Source: Acidimicrobiaceae bacterium
Lineage (GTDB): Bacteria; Actinomycetota; Acidimicrobiia; Acidimicrobiales; Ilumatobacteraceae
Direction: 5' to 3'
Assembly (NCBI GenBank): GCA_947447175.1
Contig: CANFIM010000001.1
Coordinates: 21,964 to 85,963 of the forward strand
Length of the DNA: 64,000 nucleotides
Each line of letters opens with the position of its first letter. The first letter of the stretch is position 1. The position numbers and the translations under genes were made by a program. Below are positions 48,979-57,847 of the stretch, piece by piece. The notes beneath the pieces were generated by a model. That model saw only the letters and a program-made list of their open reading frames with translations, made no database searches and was not told the DNA's origin.

Positions 48979-50811
48979 TTACCACGCGTCCACCATGGGA
49001 CGCTTCTTACCATCGCGTGCACGCCATGATTTCGTAGATCCAATGATGCTGAGAATGCGTTGACGCGTTTCAGCTGGATCAATCACATCATCAATCTCCA
49101 CATGGCTTGCCATATTGAGAGCACTGCCGTGTTCGTATGCGCGTGCGATGAGCTTTGCTTCCAGTTCCGCGCGCTCTTTCTCATCGGGGATGGCTGCGAG
49201 TTCCTTGCTGTAGCCAAGTCGCACAGCACCTTCTAAGCCCATGCCACCAAATTCGCCGGTGGGCCATGACACGGTCATTGAGTTGGAATGGAATCCACCG
49301 CCGGCCATTGCCATTGCGCCGAGACCGTAGCCCTTGCGCAACACAATGGTTGTCCATGGCACGGTGATGCTTCCTGCAGTCACAAACATGCGACCGAAAT
49401 GTCGAACCTGCGCAGTGTGTTCTGCATCTGGTCCCACCATGAAGCCCGGAGTGTCGCAGAGGCTCACAATGGGAATGTCATACGCATCGCACAGTTGAAT
49501 AAAGCGTGACGCTTTATCAGCCGCATCTGAGTCAATTGCGCCACCGAGGTGAGCGGGATTATTTGCAATGACACCAACGGGTCGTCCTTCAATACGCATG
49601 AGAGTGGTGAGAATGCCGATGCCGAACGTTGGACGCAATTCAAGAGCGGAGTCAATATCGGCAAGTGCGTCAATCACTGTGCGTACGTCATAGACCCGCG
49701 TGCGCTGTTCAGGAATGAGTGGACGTAACGCGGCATCATCGTGGCGCTTCCAGCTTGTTGTGGAGCCTTGGAAGAAGCCGAGATATTTCTTTGCCACTGC
49801 AACTGCCGCGGCTTCATCAGAAACGCGAACATCAACGACACCGTTTTGCGTTTGTACGTCAATAGGGCCGATGTCTGTGGGTTTCACAACTCCGAGACCG
49901 CCACCTTCAATCATTGCGGGTCCAGCCATGCCGATGTTTGAGTTTTCGGTTGCGATAATCACATCGCAGCAACCCAACAAGGCAGCATTGCCTGCGAAGC
50001 AATAGCCCGATGTAATTCCCACCAGCGGAACAAGTCCGGATAGGCGAGCAAAGAGGGCAAAGGCTGGGCCATCAAGACCGGCAACACCGGCAGCATCTGT
50101 GTCTCCGGGTCGACCGCCGCCACCTTCTGCAAACAGAACGAAAGGTGTGCGCAACTGTTCCGCTACTGAGAAGAGACGGTCTTTCTTGCGGTGGTTGAGG
50201 AATCCCTGAGTTCCGGCAAGAACTGTGTAGTCATACGAGGCAACAGCAATACGTGATGCATCGTCACCGAACTCGCTTGCATTTACCGAAGCAAGCCCAC
50301 CCACTAGTCCGTCGGCAGGTGTATTTCGAATGAGGTCGTCGAGTTCTCGACGCTGACGTTGAGCGGCAATTGCGAAAGATCCGTATTCAACAAAACTTCC
50401 ATCGTCAACGAGGTCGGCAATATTTGCTCGCGCAGTTCTTTGGCTTTTGGCGGCACGACGTGCAACAGCTTCAGGTCGGGCGTCATCGGTAGTGAGGTGG
50501 CGTCGTTCCTGGTACCGCTTTAGGTCAGCACGATCACCTTGGAGTTGATGTGAAGAATCTGTTGTGGTGGTTGTATCAATCGCGCCCGGCGTGATGGTGA
50601 TGAGTAACTGCCCTGCAGCAATGGTGTCGCCTTCGGCGACCGAGATTGAAGCCACGGTGCCATCTACTCCGGCCTCAACCGGATGCTCCATTTTCATGGA
50701 TTCAAGAATCACTATTTCTTCATTGTGGCGAACTTGATCACCCACGGACACCTTGACCTTAAAGATGGTGCCAAGAATGGGGGACACAATGGTGTGTTGC
50801 GGACTAGCCAT
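48979..50811 (-). CDS. Biotin carrier domain fused to acyl-CoA carboxyltransferase
   Basis: 610 aa. Residues 1-75 are a biotinyl domain with the attachment site VILESMKMEHPVEAG (Lys about 40). From about 100 a full carboxyltransferase: ARANIADLVDDGSFVEYGSF, FAEGGGGRPGDTD, GCCDVIIATENSNIGMAGPA in the first half and PVGVIANNPAHLGGAIDSDA, VSLCDTPGFMVGPDAEHTAQ, MTVSWPTGEFGGMGLEGAVR in the second. It would transfer carboxyl from its own biotin to an acyl-CoA; acetyl-, propionyl- or longer is not readable. No biotin carboxylase gene is in the window. ATG 50811; upstream ATG 50835 is possible. Confidence 0.9.
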   Translation of the reverse strand: MASPQHTIVSPILGTIFKVKVSVGDQVRHNEEIVILESMKMEHPVEAGVDGTVASISVAEGDTIAAGQLLITITPGAIDTTTTTDSSHQLQGDRADLKRYQERRHLTTDDARPEAVARRAAKSQRTARANIADLVDDGSFVEYGSFAIAAQRQRRELDDLIRNTPADGLVGGLASVNASEFGDDASRIAVASYDYTVLAGTQGFLNHRKKDRLFSVAEQLRTPFVLFAEGGGGRPGDTDAAGVAGLDGPAFALFARLSGLVPLVGITSGYCFAGNAALLGCCDVIIATENSNIGMAGPAMIEGGGLGVVKPTDIGPIDVQTQNGVVDVRVSDEAAAVAVAKKYLGFFQGSTTSWKRHDDAALRPLIPEQRTRVYDVRTVIDALADIDSALELRPTFGIGILTTLMRIEGRPVGVIANNPAHLGGAIDSDAADKASRFIQLCDAYDIPIVSLCDTPGFMVGPDAEHTAQVRHFGRMFVTAGSITVPWTTIVLRKGYGLGAMAMAGGGFHSNSMTVSWPTGEFGGMGLEGAVRLGYSKELAAIPDEKERAELEAKLIARAYEHGSALNMASHVEIDDVIDPAETRQRILSIIGSTKSWRARDGKKRPMVDAW

Positions 50812-50886
50812 GCGAAATTGTTCCACATCGCACATCGGTTGCAACCCATTGCAAGGACTGTTCCTTGGTGTGCCTAGTAGTTTTGG

Positions 50887-51780
50887 ATGGTGATTTCAGT
50901 CGTCATCGGAGCTTTTCTTCTTGGATGGCTGATTCGTTCTCGTGTGCCGGTGCCACCGCGATTCATTCACTGGGCTGACCTCTATGTGGTGAAGTTCGCA
51001 TTGCCTGTTCTGGTGCTCTCAAAGATTTCGCGCATGAAGATCAATACCTCCATGCTCGCCCCCGTGGGAATTGCATGGGCCGTGATGATGAGTTGCGCCG
51101 TTGTCTTCGTTGTTCTCGCACGTCGCCATCATTGGGATGCTTCAACAACCGGTGCATTGCTCATGGTGGGAGTATTGGGCAATACCAGTTTCCTTGGTCT
51201 CGGATTAGTAGAAGGATTGCTGGGCACAGACCACATGGCTGCTGCCGTGGCGTACGACCAACTCGGCACATTCGTGTGTCTCACAATTTATGGATCGTTT
51301 ATTGTGAGCCGATATGGCGCTGGTGATTTCAGCTTCGCTTCAGTAACTCATCGTCTTATTCGGTTCATGCCATTCCTTGCACTACTTGCAAGCTTCCCGG
51401 CGCGATATGTACATATTTCTGACGATATGTATCACGTGTTCGATCTCATTGGCCGCACAGTTGGTCCTGTTGCAATGGGTGCGCTTGGCTTGCGATTCAC
51501 GTTGCGCGTAAATCGCGATGTACTGCGTCCTGCTGTAAGCGGGCTCATTGTCAAGATGGTTGCAGTACCAGCCGTATTGATTGCGGTCGCCATTATTAGC
51601 GGACAGATTCACGCGGTGACCTGGGAATCCTCAATCCTTGAAGCCTCAATGCCACCCATGGTGACTGCGGGTGTAGTGGCAGTGGGCGCAGGTCTGAATG
51701 AAGATGTTGTTGCATTCATGGTGGGAATCGGCACGTTGTGTGGGTTTCTCACCGTTCCGTTGCTCTCGCTGCTGTTGTAG
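50887..51780 (+). CDS. AEC family transporter
   Basis: 297 aa with about ten membrane helices. VVIGAFLLGWLIRSRVPVPP at the N-terminus, ADLYVVKFALPVLVLSKISR, LLMVGVLGNTSFLGLGLVEG and PPMVTAGVVAVGAGLNEDVV fit the auxin efflux carrier family (two inverted five-helix units). Bacterial members move malate, malonate or amino acids; the substrate cannot be told. Divergent from the carboxyltransferase fusion gene, 75 nt apart; the 48 nt to the next gene hold no clear signal. Confidence 0.85.
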   Translation: MVISVVIGAFLLGWLIRSRVPVPPRFIHWADLYVVKFALPVLVLSKISRMKINTSMLAPVGIAWAVMMSCAVVFVVLARRHHWDASTTGALLMVGVLGNTSFLGLGLVEGLLGTDHMAAAVAYDQLGTFVCLTIYGSFIVSRYGAGDFSFASVTHRLIRFMPFLALLASFPARYVHISDDMYHVFDLIGRTVGPVAMGALGLRFTLRVNRDVLRPAVSGLIVKMVAVPAVLIAVAIISGQIHAVTWESSILEASMPPMVTAGVVAVGAGLNEDVVAFMVGIGTLCGFLTVPLLSLLL

Positions 51781-51827
51781 AAGTGCCCAGTGCCGACACC
51801 CTCCTATTTTTCCACTAGAAACAAAGC

Positions 51828-53273
51828 ATGATCTCGTTCATTCACCAGCTGGAAAAACTTGCCGCGGCAACACCGAATGCCCCTGCGATCACCTGTGCAG
51901 GAGAAACCGTCACAAGAAGCGAGTTGCAAACTCAGGGGTACAACCTTGCTGTGTATCTCTCTGAAGCGGGAGTGAAGGAAGGCGACATGGTGACTGTTGC
52001 CGTGCCCAACAGCATCGACTTTTTCATTGCATATGTTGCTATTTGGCGTTTAGGTGCAACGCCGCAACCAATTTCGTCGCGGCTTCCTCAGCGCGAACTT
52101 GATGCGATCATTGAGTTGGCCAATCCGTCAGCTGTTATCGGAATGCCAGAGGGCTCTATTCAAGGGCGTACGTGTTTGCCTGTTGGATTCCGAGCGCCAC
52201 AGCGTGATGCCTCACATCTGCCGTACGTGACATCACAAGCGTGGAAAGCTCCTACATCAGGTGGAAGTACTGGTCGTCCGAAACTCATTGTTTCTGGTGA
52301 CCCAGCAGAGATGGATGAAAACGCCAATCCACCACTCATGATGGACCCGGGCGGTTGTCTTGTGATGCCCGGACCGCTGTATCACAACGGTCCGGCCGTG
52401 TGGAGTTGCCAAGCATTGCTGAACGGACTGCACGTGGTGTTGTTGCCACGATTCGATGCAGCCGGAACTCTGCAAGCAATTCAGGATCACAAAGGGTCCG
52501 TGATGTACATGGTGCCCACCATGATGAAGCGCATTCTTCGTTTGCTTGATGACGAACGTTTTGCTTATGACCTCTCAAGTTTGCGAGTGGTGTGGCATCT
52601 TGCTGAACCGTGCCCCGAATGGTTGAAACAAGCATGGATTGATTGGTTAGGAGCCGAGCGCATTTTCGAGTTGTATGCCGGCACAGAAGCACAAACAGCA
52701 ACAGTGATTACTGGTGCGGAGTGGTTGGCACACCGTGGCTCTGTAGGTCGCCCAGCAGATGGCACAGTACGCATTACAAATGAAGACGGTCAGGATATTC
52801 CTGCTGGCGAAATGGGTGAAGTGTGGATGCGCAGCCTTCGCGAGACCCCAACGTACAAATATGTGGGTGCAACGGCACGCACATTGGAAGGTGGTTGGGA
52901 ATCACTCGGTGATATGGGGTATCTCGATGCCGATGGATATTTGTATCTTGGCGATCGTGCGGCCGACATGATTCTTTCGGGTGGTGCGAACATCTACCCG
53001 GCTGAAATTGAATCTGCTATTCAAGAACACCCAGCAGTGAAGTCTTGTGCAGTCATTGGTATTCCCGATGAAGACAAGGGCAACAACGTGCACGCCATTG
53101 TTGAGGCAGATCTCACTGAGGTAACCGAAGATGAACTCAAGACATTCCTTGGAGAACGACTTGTGATTTACAAGGTTCCTCGCACTTTTGAGTTTGTTGA
53201 CTTCGCATTGCGCGACGATGCTGGAAAAGTTCGTCGTTCGGCACTTCGTGCAGAACGTGTGCCCAATAGCTAG
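51828..53273 (+). CDS. Acyl-CoA synthetase (AMP-forming)
   Basis: 481 aa adenylate-forming enzyme. P-loop KAPTSGGSTGRPKLIVSG, FELYAGTEAQTATVITGAEW, GDMGYLDADGYLYLGDRAAD with the hinge Asp and MILSGGANIYPAEIESAIQE; C-terminal lysine region DDAGKVRRSALRAERV. Short compared with fatty-acyl ligases and close in layout to bile acid/steroid-CoA ligases (BaiB-like). Forms acyl-CoA from an acid, ATP and CoA. It has a GSTG in place of the usual SGTTG. Confidence 0.9.
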   Translation: MISFIHQLEKLAAATPNAPAITCAGETVTRSELQTQGYNLAVYLSEAGVKEGDMVTVAVPNSIDFFIAYVAIWRLGATPQPISSRLPQRELDAIIELANPSAVIGMPEGSIQGRTCLPVGFRAPQRDASHLPYVTSQAWKAPTSGGSTGRPKLIVSGDPAEMDENANPPLMMDPGGCLVMPGPLYHNGPAVWSCQALLNGLHVVLLPRFDAAGTLQAIQDHKGSVMYMVPTMMKRILRLLDDERFAYDLSSLRVVWHLAEPCPEWLKQAWIDWLGAERIFELYAGTEAQTATVITGAEWLAHRGSVGRPADGTVRITNEDGQDIPAGEMGEVWMRSLRETPTYKYVGATARTLEGGWESLGDMGYLDADGYLYLGDRAADMILSGGANIYPAEIESAIQEHPAVKSCAVIGIPDEDKGNNVHAIVEADLTEVTEDELKTFLGERLVIYKVPRTFEFVDFALRDDAGKVRRSALRAERVPNS

Positions 53274-53279
53274 TTGTTG

Positions 53280-54119
53280 TTACGCCGCAACGTTCGTAAT
53301 GAGTCTGATGGCGTTTGCGCCGACAATCGACGTGAGGGCTTTCTGGCTCAGGTTCATATCGACGAGCCATTGCAAGCATGAGGTAACACTGATGGTTGTA
53401 TTTGGGGAATCAGAACCAAACAAGATGCGGTCACTCAGGACTTCGAGATTCTGAGCATCTACTTCTGGAAATTCCGTCACCACCGGAGTGAGATCTGCAT
53501 GGAGTGATGGATGTTCGCTCATGAGTTTCAGTGCATCCGGTGCCGAATGATGCCCACAGTGGGCAAGAATCATGGGCATGTCGGGGAAAGAATCTGCGGT
53601 GGCTGCAATCGCCGGCAGTTCATCGGCTTCAGTGCGGCCGTTGACGTTGTGCCCTAAGTGAACCACCACAGGTAGTCGCCGTTCATTCGCAAATGAAAAC
53701 ACTGACCGCAATCGAGCATCGTCGATAGAAAACGATCCCACCGAACAATGGAGTTTCAGCACACGAAGGCCGAGGGTGTCCACGGCATCACTCACAATCG
53801 ACACCGCATCGTCATCTCCGGGGTGCACTGTTAATCCTCCAATAACGGAGATTGGCGACAATGCAAATTGCTTCACAGTTTCTGCCGCGGCTTCATTGAG
53901 ACCGCGAGCAACTCCGGGTTTGTGCGAGTAAGGAAGTGTCCATAAGGAGTCGACTCCTTCATGATGAAGTGAGGTGACAACAAAATCGTGGTCGTTGGGG
54001 TAGGCAAGTGGTGTGTTGCTGCCTATTCCGGCATCAAAGAAGGCACGCACCTTTTCGCCCAATCGTCCGGGGAGCAAATGGACGTGTGAGTCAACAACAG
54101 TCATTCCCTGGATGGACAT
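53280..54119 (-). CDS. Amidohydrolase family (TIM-barrel) metal hydrolase
   Basis: 279 aa from ATG 54119. N-terminal H-x-H TVVDSHVHLLPGRLG, PVVVHLGHNVNGRTEAD, MILAHCGHHSAPDALKLMSE and the late Asp in RILFGSDSPNTT are the metal ligands of amidohydrolase-2/TatD-like decarboxylases and hydrolases. Substrate unknown; ACMSD-like decarboxylases share this pattern. A TACGGT (54132-54127, minus) 7 nt before ATG 54119 fixes the start; the frame extends to 54176 across the divergent gene. Confidence 0.85.
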   Translation of the reverse strand: MSIQGMTVVDSHVHLLPGRLGEKVRAFFDAGIGSNTPLAYPNDHDFVVTSLHHEGVDSLWTLPYSHKPGVARGLNEAAAETVKQFALSPISVIGGLTVHPGDDDAVSIVSDAVDTLGLRVLKLHCSVGSFSIDDARLRSVFSFANERRLPVVVHLGHNVNGRTEADELPAIAATADSFPDMPMILAHCGHHSAPDALKLMSEHPSLHADLTPVVTEFPEVDAQNLEVLSDRILFGSDSPNTTISVTSCLQWLVDMNLSQKALTSIVGANAIRLITNVAA

Positions 54120-54164
54120 TTCCGCAACCGTACTTCTACCAATGCGCATCTGCGACAATGGGGC

Positions 54165-55073
54165 ATGTCCACACAAGCATTTCCTACTGAAATCACCCTC
54201 ACAGGTCCAGTGCGTTCACCGCATCAGATGTTGGCCGACCAGGAATATGACGGTCATGCCAGTGTTCACGATGAAGCAACGGCAGACAAACTAGGTCTGG
54301 CTGGTGCGCCTATTGAGGGGCCCACACACTTCAGTCAGTTTGATCCGATTGGTGTCACGTTGTGGGGAGAGCAATGGTATGAACAAGGGTGCATCAGTTC
54401 ACATTTTGAGAACATGGTGATTGAAGGTGAAACAGTTCAGCCCTTCGCTACAACAACCAATGCAAACACAGCTCGCATTGGTGCAACGAAGGGAGACAGT
54501 AGTTCTGTTCTCTCCGGAACTATTTCTCTTGGTCCCGACCACGGCGAAACAGAATTAGATCGTCGCTTGGCTGGCTTAAAAGATCCAGGTGAGTTGTTCA
54601 TCGTGGATCAGTTGGAAGTGGGACAGCGCAGTGAACCAAAACGCGTCACAATGGCTGCTGATGAACACAATGGTCACTTGTATCCGTTTTCTCTGAACGA
54701 CAAGTTAAAAGTGATTACGGAAAACTCGCCGTGGTATTCCACTACTGAATCTCCATGGGGCAGAGCAATCATTCCTACTGAGATGGCGAGTGTGTTGGCG
54801 CATAAAGTTGGCGGAGTCGGAACTGTTCGCGGACCAGCTGTCGGATTATTTATTGACCTTGAAGTGCGCATGATTGATGGCCCACTCTTCGTGAATCACG
54901 AATACGAACTGTTGCATGAAATTGTGGGTGTGGGGCAAAGCCGTCGTGTTGAAAGCTGGTGGACCCGCACTTACATCTCCGACCCCGTGACAGGCGGGTT
55001 GATTGCAACAGTTCTGCTGCACCAGGGTGTGTTTAAGGCGTCGTACGATAAGTACCCCGCCGAGAAACTTTAG
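54165..55073 (+). CDS. MaoC-like (hot-dog) hydratase-type protein
   Basis: 302 aa. VHDEATADKLGLAGAPIEGP, THFSQFDPIGVTLWGEQWYE and SSHFENMVIEGETVQPFATT follow the double hot-dog MaoC pattern (A-x-x-x-G-x-x-x-x-I-x-G-x-x-x-x-x-x-x-D). The second half (GTVRGPAVGLFIDLEVRMID, EYELLHEIVGVGQSRRVESW) looks like the second hot-dog unit. It may hydrate an enoyl-CoA or act as a thioesterase-like binding protein. Divergent from the amidohydrolase gene, followed by PAP2 after 8 nt. Confidence 0.65.
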   Translation: MSTQAFPTEITLTGPVRSPHQMLADQEYDGHASVHDEATADKLGLAGAPIEGPTHFSQFDPIGVTLWGEQWYEQGCISSHFENMVIEGETVQPFATTTNANTARIGATKGDSSSVLSGTISLGPDHGETELDRRLAGLKDPGELFIVDQLEVGQRSEPKRVTMAADEHNGHLYPFSLNDKLKVITENSPWYSTTESPWGRAIIPTEMASVLAHKVGGVGTVRGPAVGLFIDLEVRMIDGPLFVNHEYELLHEIVGVGQSRRVESWWTRTYISDPVTGGLIATVLLHQGVFKASYDKYPAEKL

Positions 55074-55081
55074 GTATTCCG

Positions 55082-55660
55082 TTGGTCACCGCATCTGCTC
55101 TTGGTGGTGTCGATCGCGCCGTGTGGAGATTTTTCGTGCATCACGAATTCTTGGTGACGTTCGCCAAGATCTATACCCGTTGGGGTGTCATGTCGATTCT
55201 CAGCCCACTTGCCTTATTGGTGGGAATCGCGCTGTTTATGAAGTACCGGTCGGTTGCAGTGGCAATCATTCCCATGGTGTCTCTGCAGATGAACGATGTG
55301 CTCACTGCGAGTTCGAAGGCGTTCTTCGGCGTGGTCAGGCCGCCGCAATCTGAGTGGCTTGCCGGCGCTGGGGGCGGAAGCTTTCCCTCGGGACACACAG
55401 CGAATACAACGGCACTTGTTATCGCACTGGCTCTTGTACTGGCTAGTCGCGTTCCGTCTACTGAGGCCCGGCGATGGGTGTTTGGTGGGGCTGCGCTGCT
55501 TGTCAGCCTGATGGGGTGGTCACGCCTGGCGTTGAACGTGCATTGGCTGTCCGATGTACTCGCGGGCTGGGTATTGGGCACTGCAACGGCGTTCATCAGC
55601 ACATTGATTGTCATGCAACTCGCAAAGATTGCTCCAGTACGCCAAATGGGCGGCGCATAG
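55082..55660 (+). CDS. PAP2 family membrane phosphatase
   Basis: 192 aa with about six helices. The three phosphatase motifs are complete: KAFFGVVRPPQ (K-x6-R-P), GSFPSGHTAN (P-S-G-H) and SRLALNVHWLSDVLAGW (S-R-x5-H-x3-D). Dephosphorylates lipid phosphates such as undecaprenyl diphosphate or phosphatidate. Start is a TTG at 55082, 8 nt after the MaoC-like gene; no better start upstream was seen. 14 nt later the acyl-CoA ligase begins. Confidence 0.85.
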   Translation: MVTASALGGVDRAVWRFFVHHEFLVTFAKIYTRWGVMSILSPLALLVGIALFMKYRSVAVAIIPMVSLQMNDVLTASSKAFFGVVRPPQSEWLAGAGGGSFPSGHTANTTALVIALALVLASRVPSTEARRWVFGGAALLVSLMGWSRLALNVHWLSDVLAGWVLGTATAFISTLIVMQLAKIAPVRQMGGA

Positions 55661-55674
55661 ATAACAATTTGGCC

Positions 55675-57390
55675 ATGATTCGTCATTATCTGGCCGCACG
55701 TGAAGAGTTGGCAGCACCGGGGTCTCCCTTTGCCACTACCTACATAGAAGTGCGTGGTGCACAACTGAAGTCCTTTGCCAGTGCTCCTCCTACGATGCGC
55801 GCTATCTGGGAGACCACAACTGCGCATTCCGACAAGGACTACATCGTCTACGAAGATGAGCGCTACACATACGGCGAAATCCAGGAACAGGTACGCAAGT
55901 TGGCTGCGCATCTTGTGGCACACGGTGTTGTGCGCGGGTCTCGAGTTGGCCTTGCAATGCGTAACTATCCCGAGTGGGTGGTGGGTTATTGGGCCACAGT
56001 GTCACTTGGTGCCGCACTAGTAGGTATGAACGCATGGTGGACTGCCCCCGAAATGGAATATGCGCTCAACGACAGTCAACCTCTTGTTCTCATTGCTGAT
56101 GATGAACGTCTTGATCGCCTTGAAAACATTCCTAACGCGAAGCCCATGCACATCATTACGGTGCGCTCATCACGGGTTGTCGGCGCAGATTGCATGACAT
56201 GGGATTCAGTAATGGCGACTGCTGACCCCGGAACATTGCCTGAGGCATTTATCGACCCAGATGATGACGCCACTATTTTCTACACGTCGGGCACCACCGG
56301 ATTTCCGAAGGGTGCACAACTCACGCACCGTGGTTCAGTGAACAACATCTTGAATTTGGCAGCAATGTCGGCAACAACTGCACTTGCTGAAGCAAAAGCA
56401 ATTGCGGCAGGCGAGATGGAAACACCGAAGCCCCGCGATGTTGCATATCCCACATCGTTTATGGCTCCTACTCCGTTGTTCCACGTAACGGCATGTAATT
56501 GCATTCTTCATGCCGCAACTGTGGGTGGCGCCAAGATTGTTCTCACGTACAAGTGGGATGCAGGACGCGCACTGGAACTCATCGAGCGTGAACGTGTCAC
56601 AAACTTCTCGGGTGTTCCCACAATGGGTCGTGAGCTTCTTATGCACCCTGATTGGAGTACGCGCGATGTGTCGTCGTTGCTCGGTCTTGCTGGTGGAGGC
56701 TCTGCTGTGCAGCCCGACCTTGTGCACAAAATTAAGGGAGCATTGAAAGAAGGCGGCAACCCCTCCACGGGTTACGGCATGACCGAAACATGCGGCATCA
56801 TCACCGCGAACTCAAATGCGTTGTATCTCGCGAAACCAGACTCTTGTGGCCCAGCAGTTCCCACACTCGATGTGAAGTTGATTGATGAAGATGGCAATGA
56901 CCTTCCCGCCGGACCAAACACAGTGGGAATCCTTTGCGTCAAGGGATCAATTGTGATTAAGGGGTACCTCAATCGCGAAGAGGCAACTGCAGATTCCATT
57001 AAAGATGGCTGGCTCAATACGGGTGATATTGCACGCATCGATGAAGACGGGTTCATCTTCATCGTTGACCGCGCCAAAGACATGGTGTTGCGTGGTGGAG
57101 AAAATGTGTACTGCACCGAGGTGGAAGCAGCTATTTATCATCACCCATCAGTGCAAGAAGCCGCAGTGTTCGGTATTCCAGATGAGCGTTTGGGCGAAGA
57201 GGTGGCAGCCGTTCTTGTGTTGGCCGAAGGTGCTTCACTGACTGAACCAGAGCTTCGTGACTTCTTGAAGGCGACGTTGTCGTCGTACAAGATTCCGTCG
57301 AAGGTGTGGTTCCGTGATGAACCTATTCCTCGCAATGCCACCGGCAAGTTCTTAAAGCGCGAACTGCGCAAAGAGTTGATTGGCGAATAG
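55675..57390 (+). CDS. Long-chain-type acyl-CoA synthetase (AMP-forming)
   Basis: 571 aa. TIFYTSGTTGFPKGAQLTHR (P-loop), FHVTACNCILHAATVGGAKI, GGNPSTGYGMTETCGIITAN, GWLNTGDIARIDEDGFIFIV and VLRGGENVYCTEVEAAIYHH, ending IPRNATGKFLKRELRKELIG with the catalytic lysine. Activates fatty or other carboxylic acids. Chosen start ATG 55675; the frame is open to 55474 within the PAP2 gene. A hairpin containing the stop codon follows. Confidence 0.92.
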   Translation: MIRHYLAAREELAAPGSPFATTYIEVRGAQLKSFASAPPTMRAIWETTTAHSDKDYIVYEDERYTYGEIQEQVRKLAAHLVAHGVVRGSRVGLAMRNYPEWVVGYWATVSLGAALVGMNAWWTAPEMEYALNDSQPLVLIADDERLDRLENIPNAKPMHIITVRSSRVVGADCMTWDSVMATADPGTLPEAFIDPDDDATIFYTSGTTGFPKGAQLTHRGSVNNILNLAAMSATTALAEAKAIAAGEMETPKPRDVAYPTSFMAPTPLFHVTACNCILHAATVGGAKIVLTYKWDAGRALELIERERVTNFSGVPTMGRELLMHPDWSTRDVSSLLGLAGGGSAVQPDLVHKIKGALKEGGNPSTGYGMTETCGIITANSNALYLAKPDSCGPAVPTLDVKLIDEDGNDLPAGPNTVGILCVKGSIVIKGYLNREEATADSIKDGWLNTGDIARIDEDGFIFIVDRAKDMVLRGGENVYCTEVEAAIYHHPSVQEAAVFGIPDERLGEEVAAVLVLAEGASLTEPELRDFLKATLSSYKIPSKVWFRDEPIPRNATGKFLKRELRKELIGE

Positions 57391-57417
57391 CTAGCAGCTA
57401 TTCAGGCTTCATTTTTT
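57385..57417. terminator. Hairpin covering both stop codons, with T-run
   Basis: GAATAGCT-AGC-AGCTATTC, a perfect 8-bp stem (57385-57403). It contains the TAG of the acyl-CoA ligase and the stop of the NTF2-like gene on the other strand, and a six-T run follows at 57412-57417 for the plus strand after 8 nt. Probably a terminator for the convergent pair. Confidence 0.5.
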
Positions 57418-57832
57418 CGAGCATTGCGCCCATTTGGCGATGCACGGCGTTGATGGCCTGAAGTGGGCGGAACATCACGCGGAATTCCACGATTTTTCCT
57501 TCGTCATTGCAGGTAATGATGTCAACGCCGTTCGCATATTTGCCTTCAACGGTTGTTTCAAACTCAAGAACTGCAGTGTTGCCACTCATCACTTCTTTGG
57601 TGTAGCGGAACTTGCCCGAAGAATCTTTCTTCTCGCTCGCGTCATCTTTTTTGTCACCAGGCAACGTTTGGCCAGCTGCCATGAGGTACATCTTGGTGAT
57701 CTCTTTGCCTACTTGCGGTGTGAAAACGATGGGCGAGTAGAACACGCAATCGTCGGCCAACAAAATGTCGAGCCCGTTCTTTAATTCCCCGCGCATATGG
57801 GCGTGCCATTGCTTTACAACTTCTTCAATCAT
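57398..57832 (-). CDS. NTF2/SnoaL-like protein
   Basis: 144 aa. MIEEVVKQWHAHMRGELKNG, LDILLADDCVFYSPIVFTPQ, ANGVDIITCNDEGKIVEFRV and FRPLQAINAVHRQMGAML follow the cone-shaped NTF2 fold with the W-x-x-x-x and D/F/Y pattern. Such proteins act as small isomerases/cyclases or binding proteins. AGGAGG before the ATG, unusually strong for this window, and position 15 nt after the LLM gene show it is translated from the desaturase-LLM operon. Confidence 0.85.
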   Translation of the reverse strand: MIEEVVKQWHAHMRGELKNGLDILLADDCVFYSPIVFTPQVGKEITKMYLMAAGQTLPGDKKDDASEKKDSSGKFRYTKEVMSGNTAVLEFETTVEGKYANGVDIITCNDEGKIVEFRVMFRPLQAINAVHRQMGAMLEKMKPE

Positions 57833-57847
57833 TGTGATTCCTCCTGA

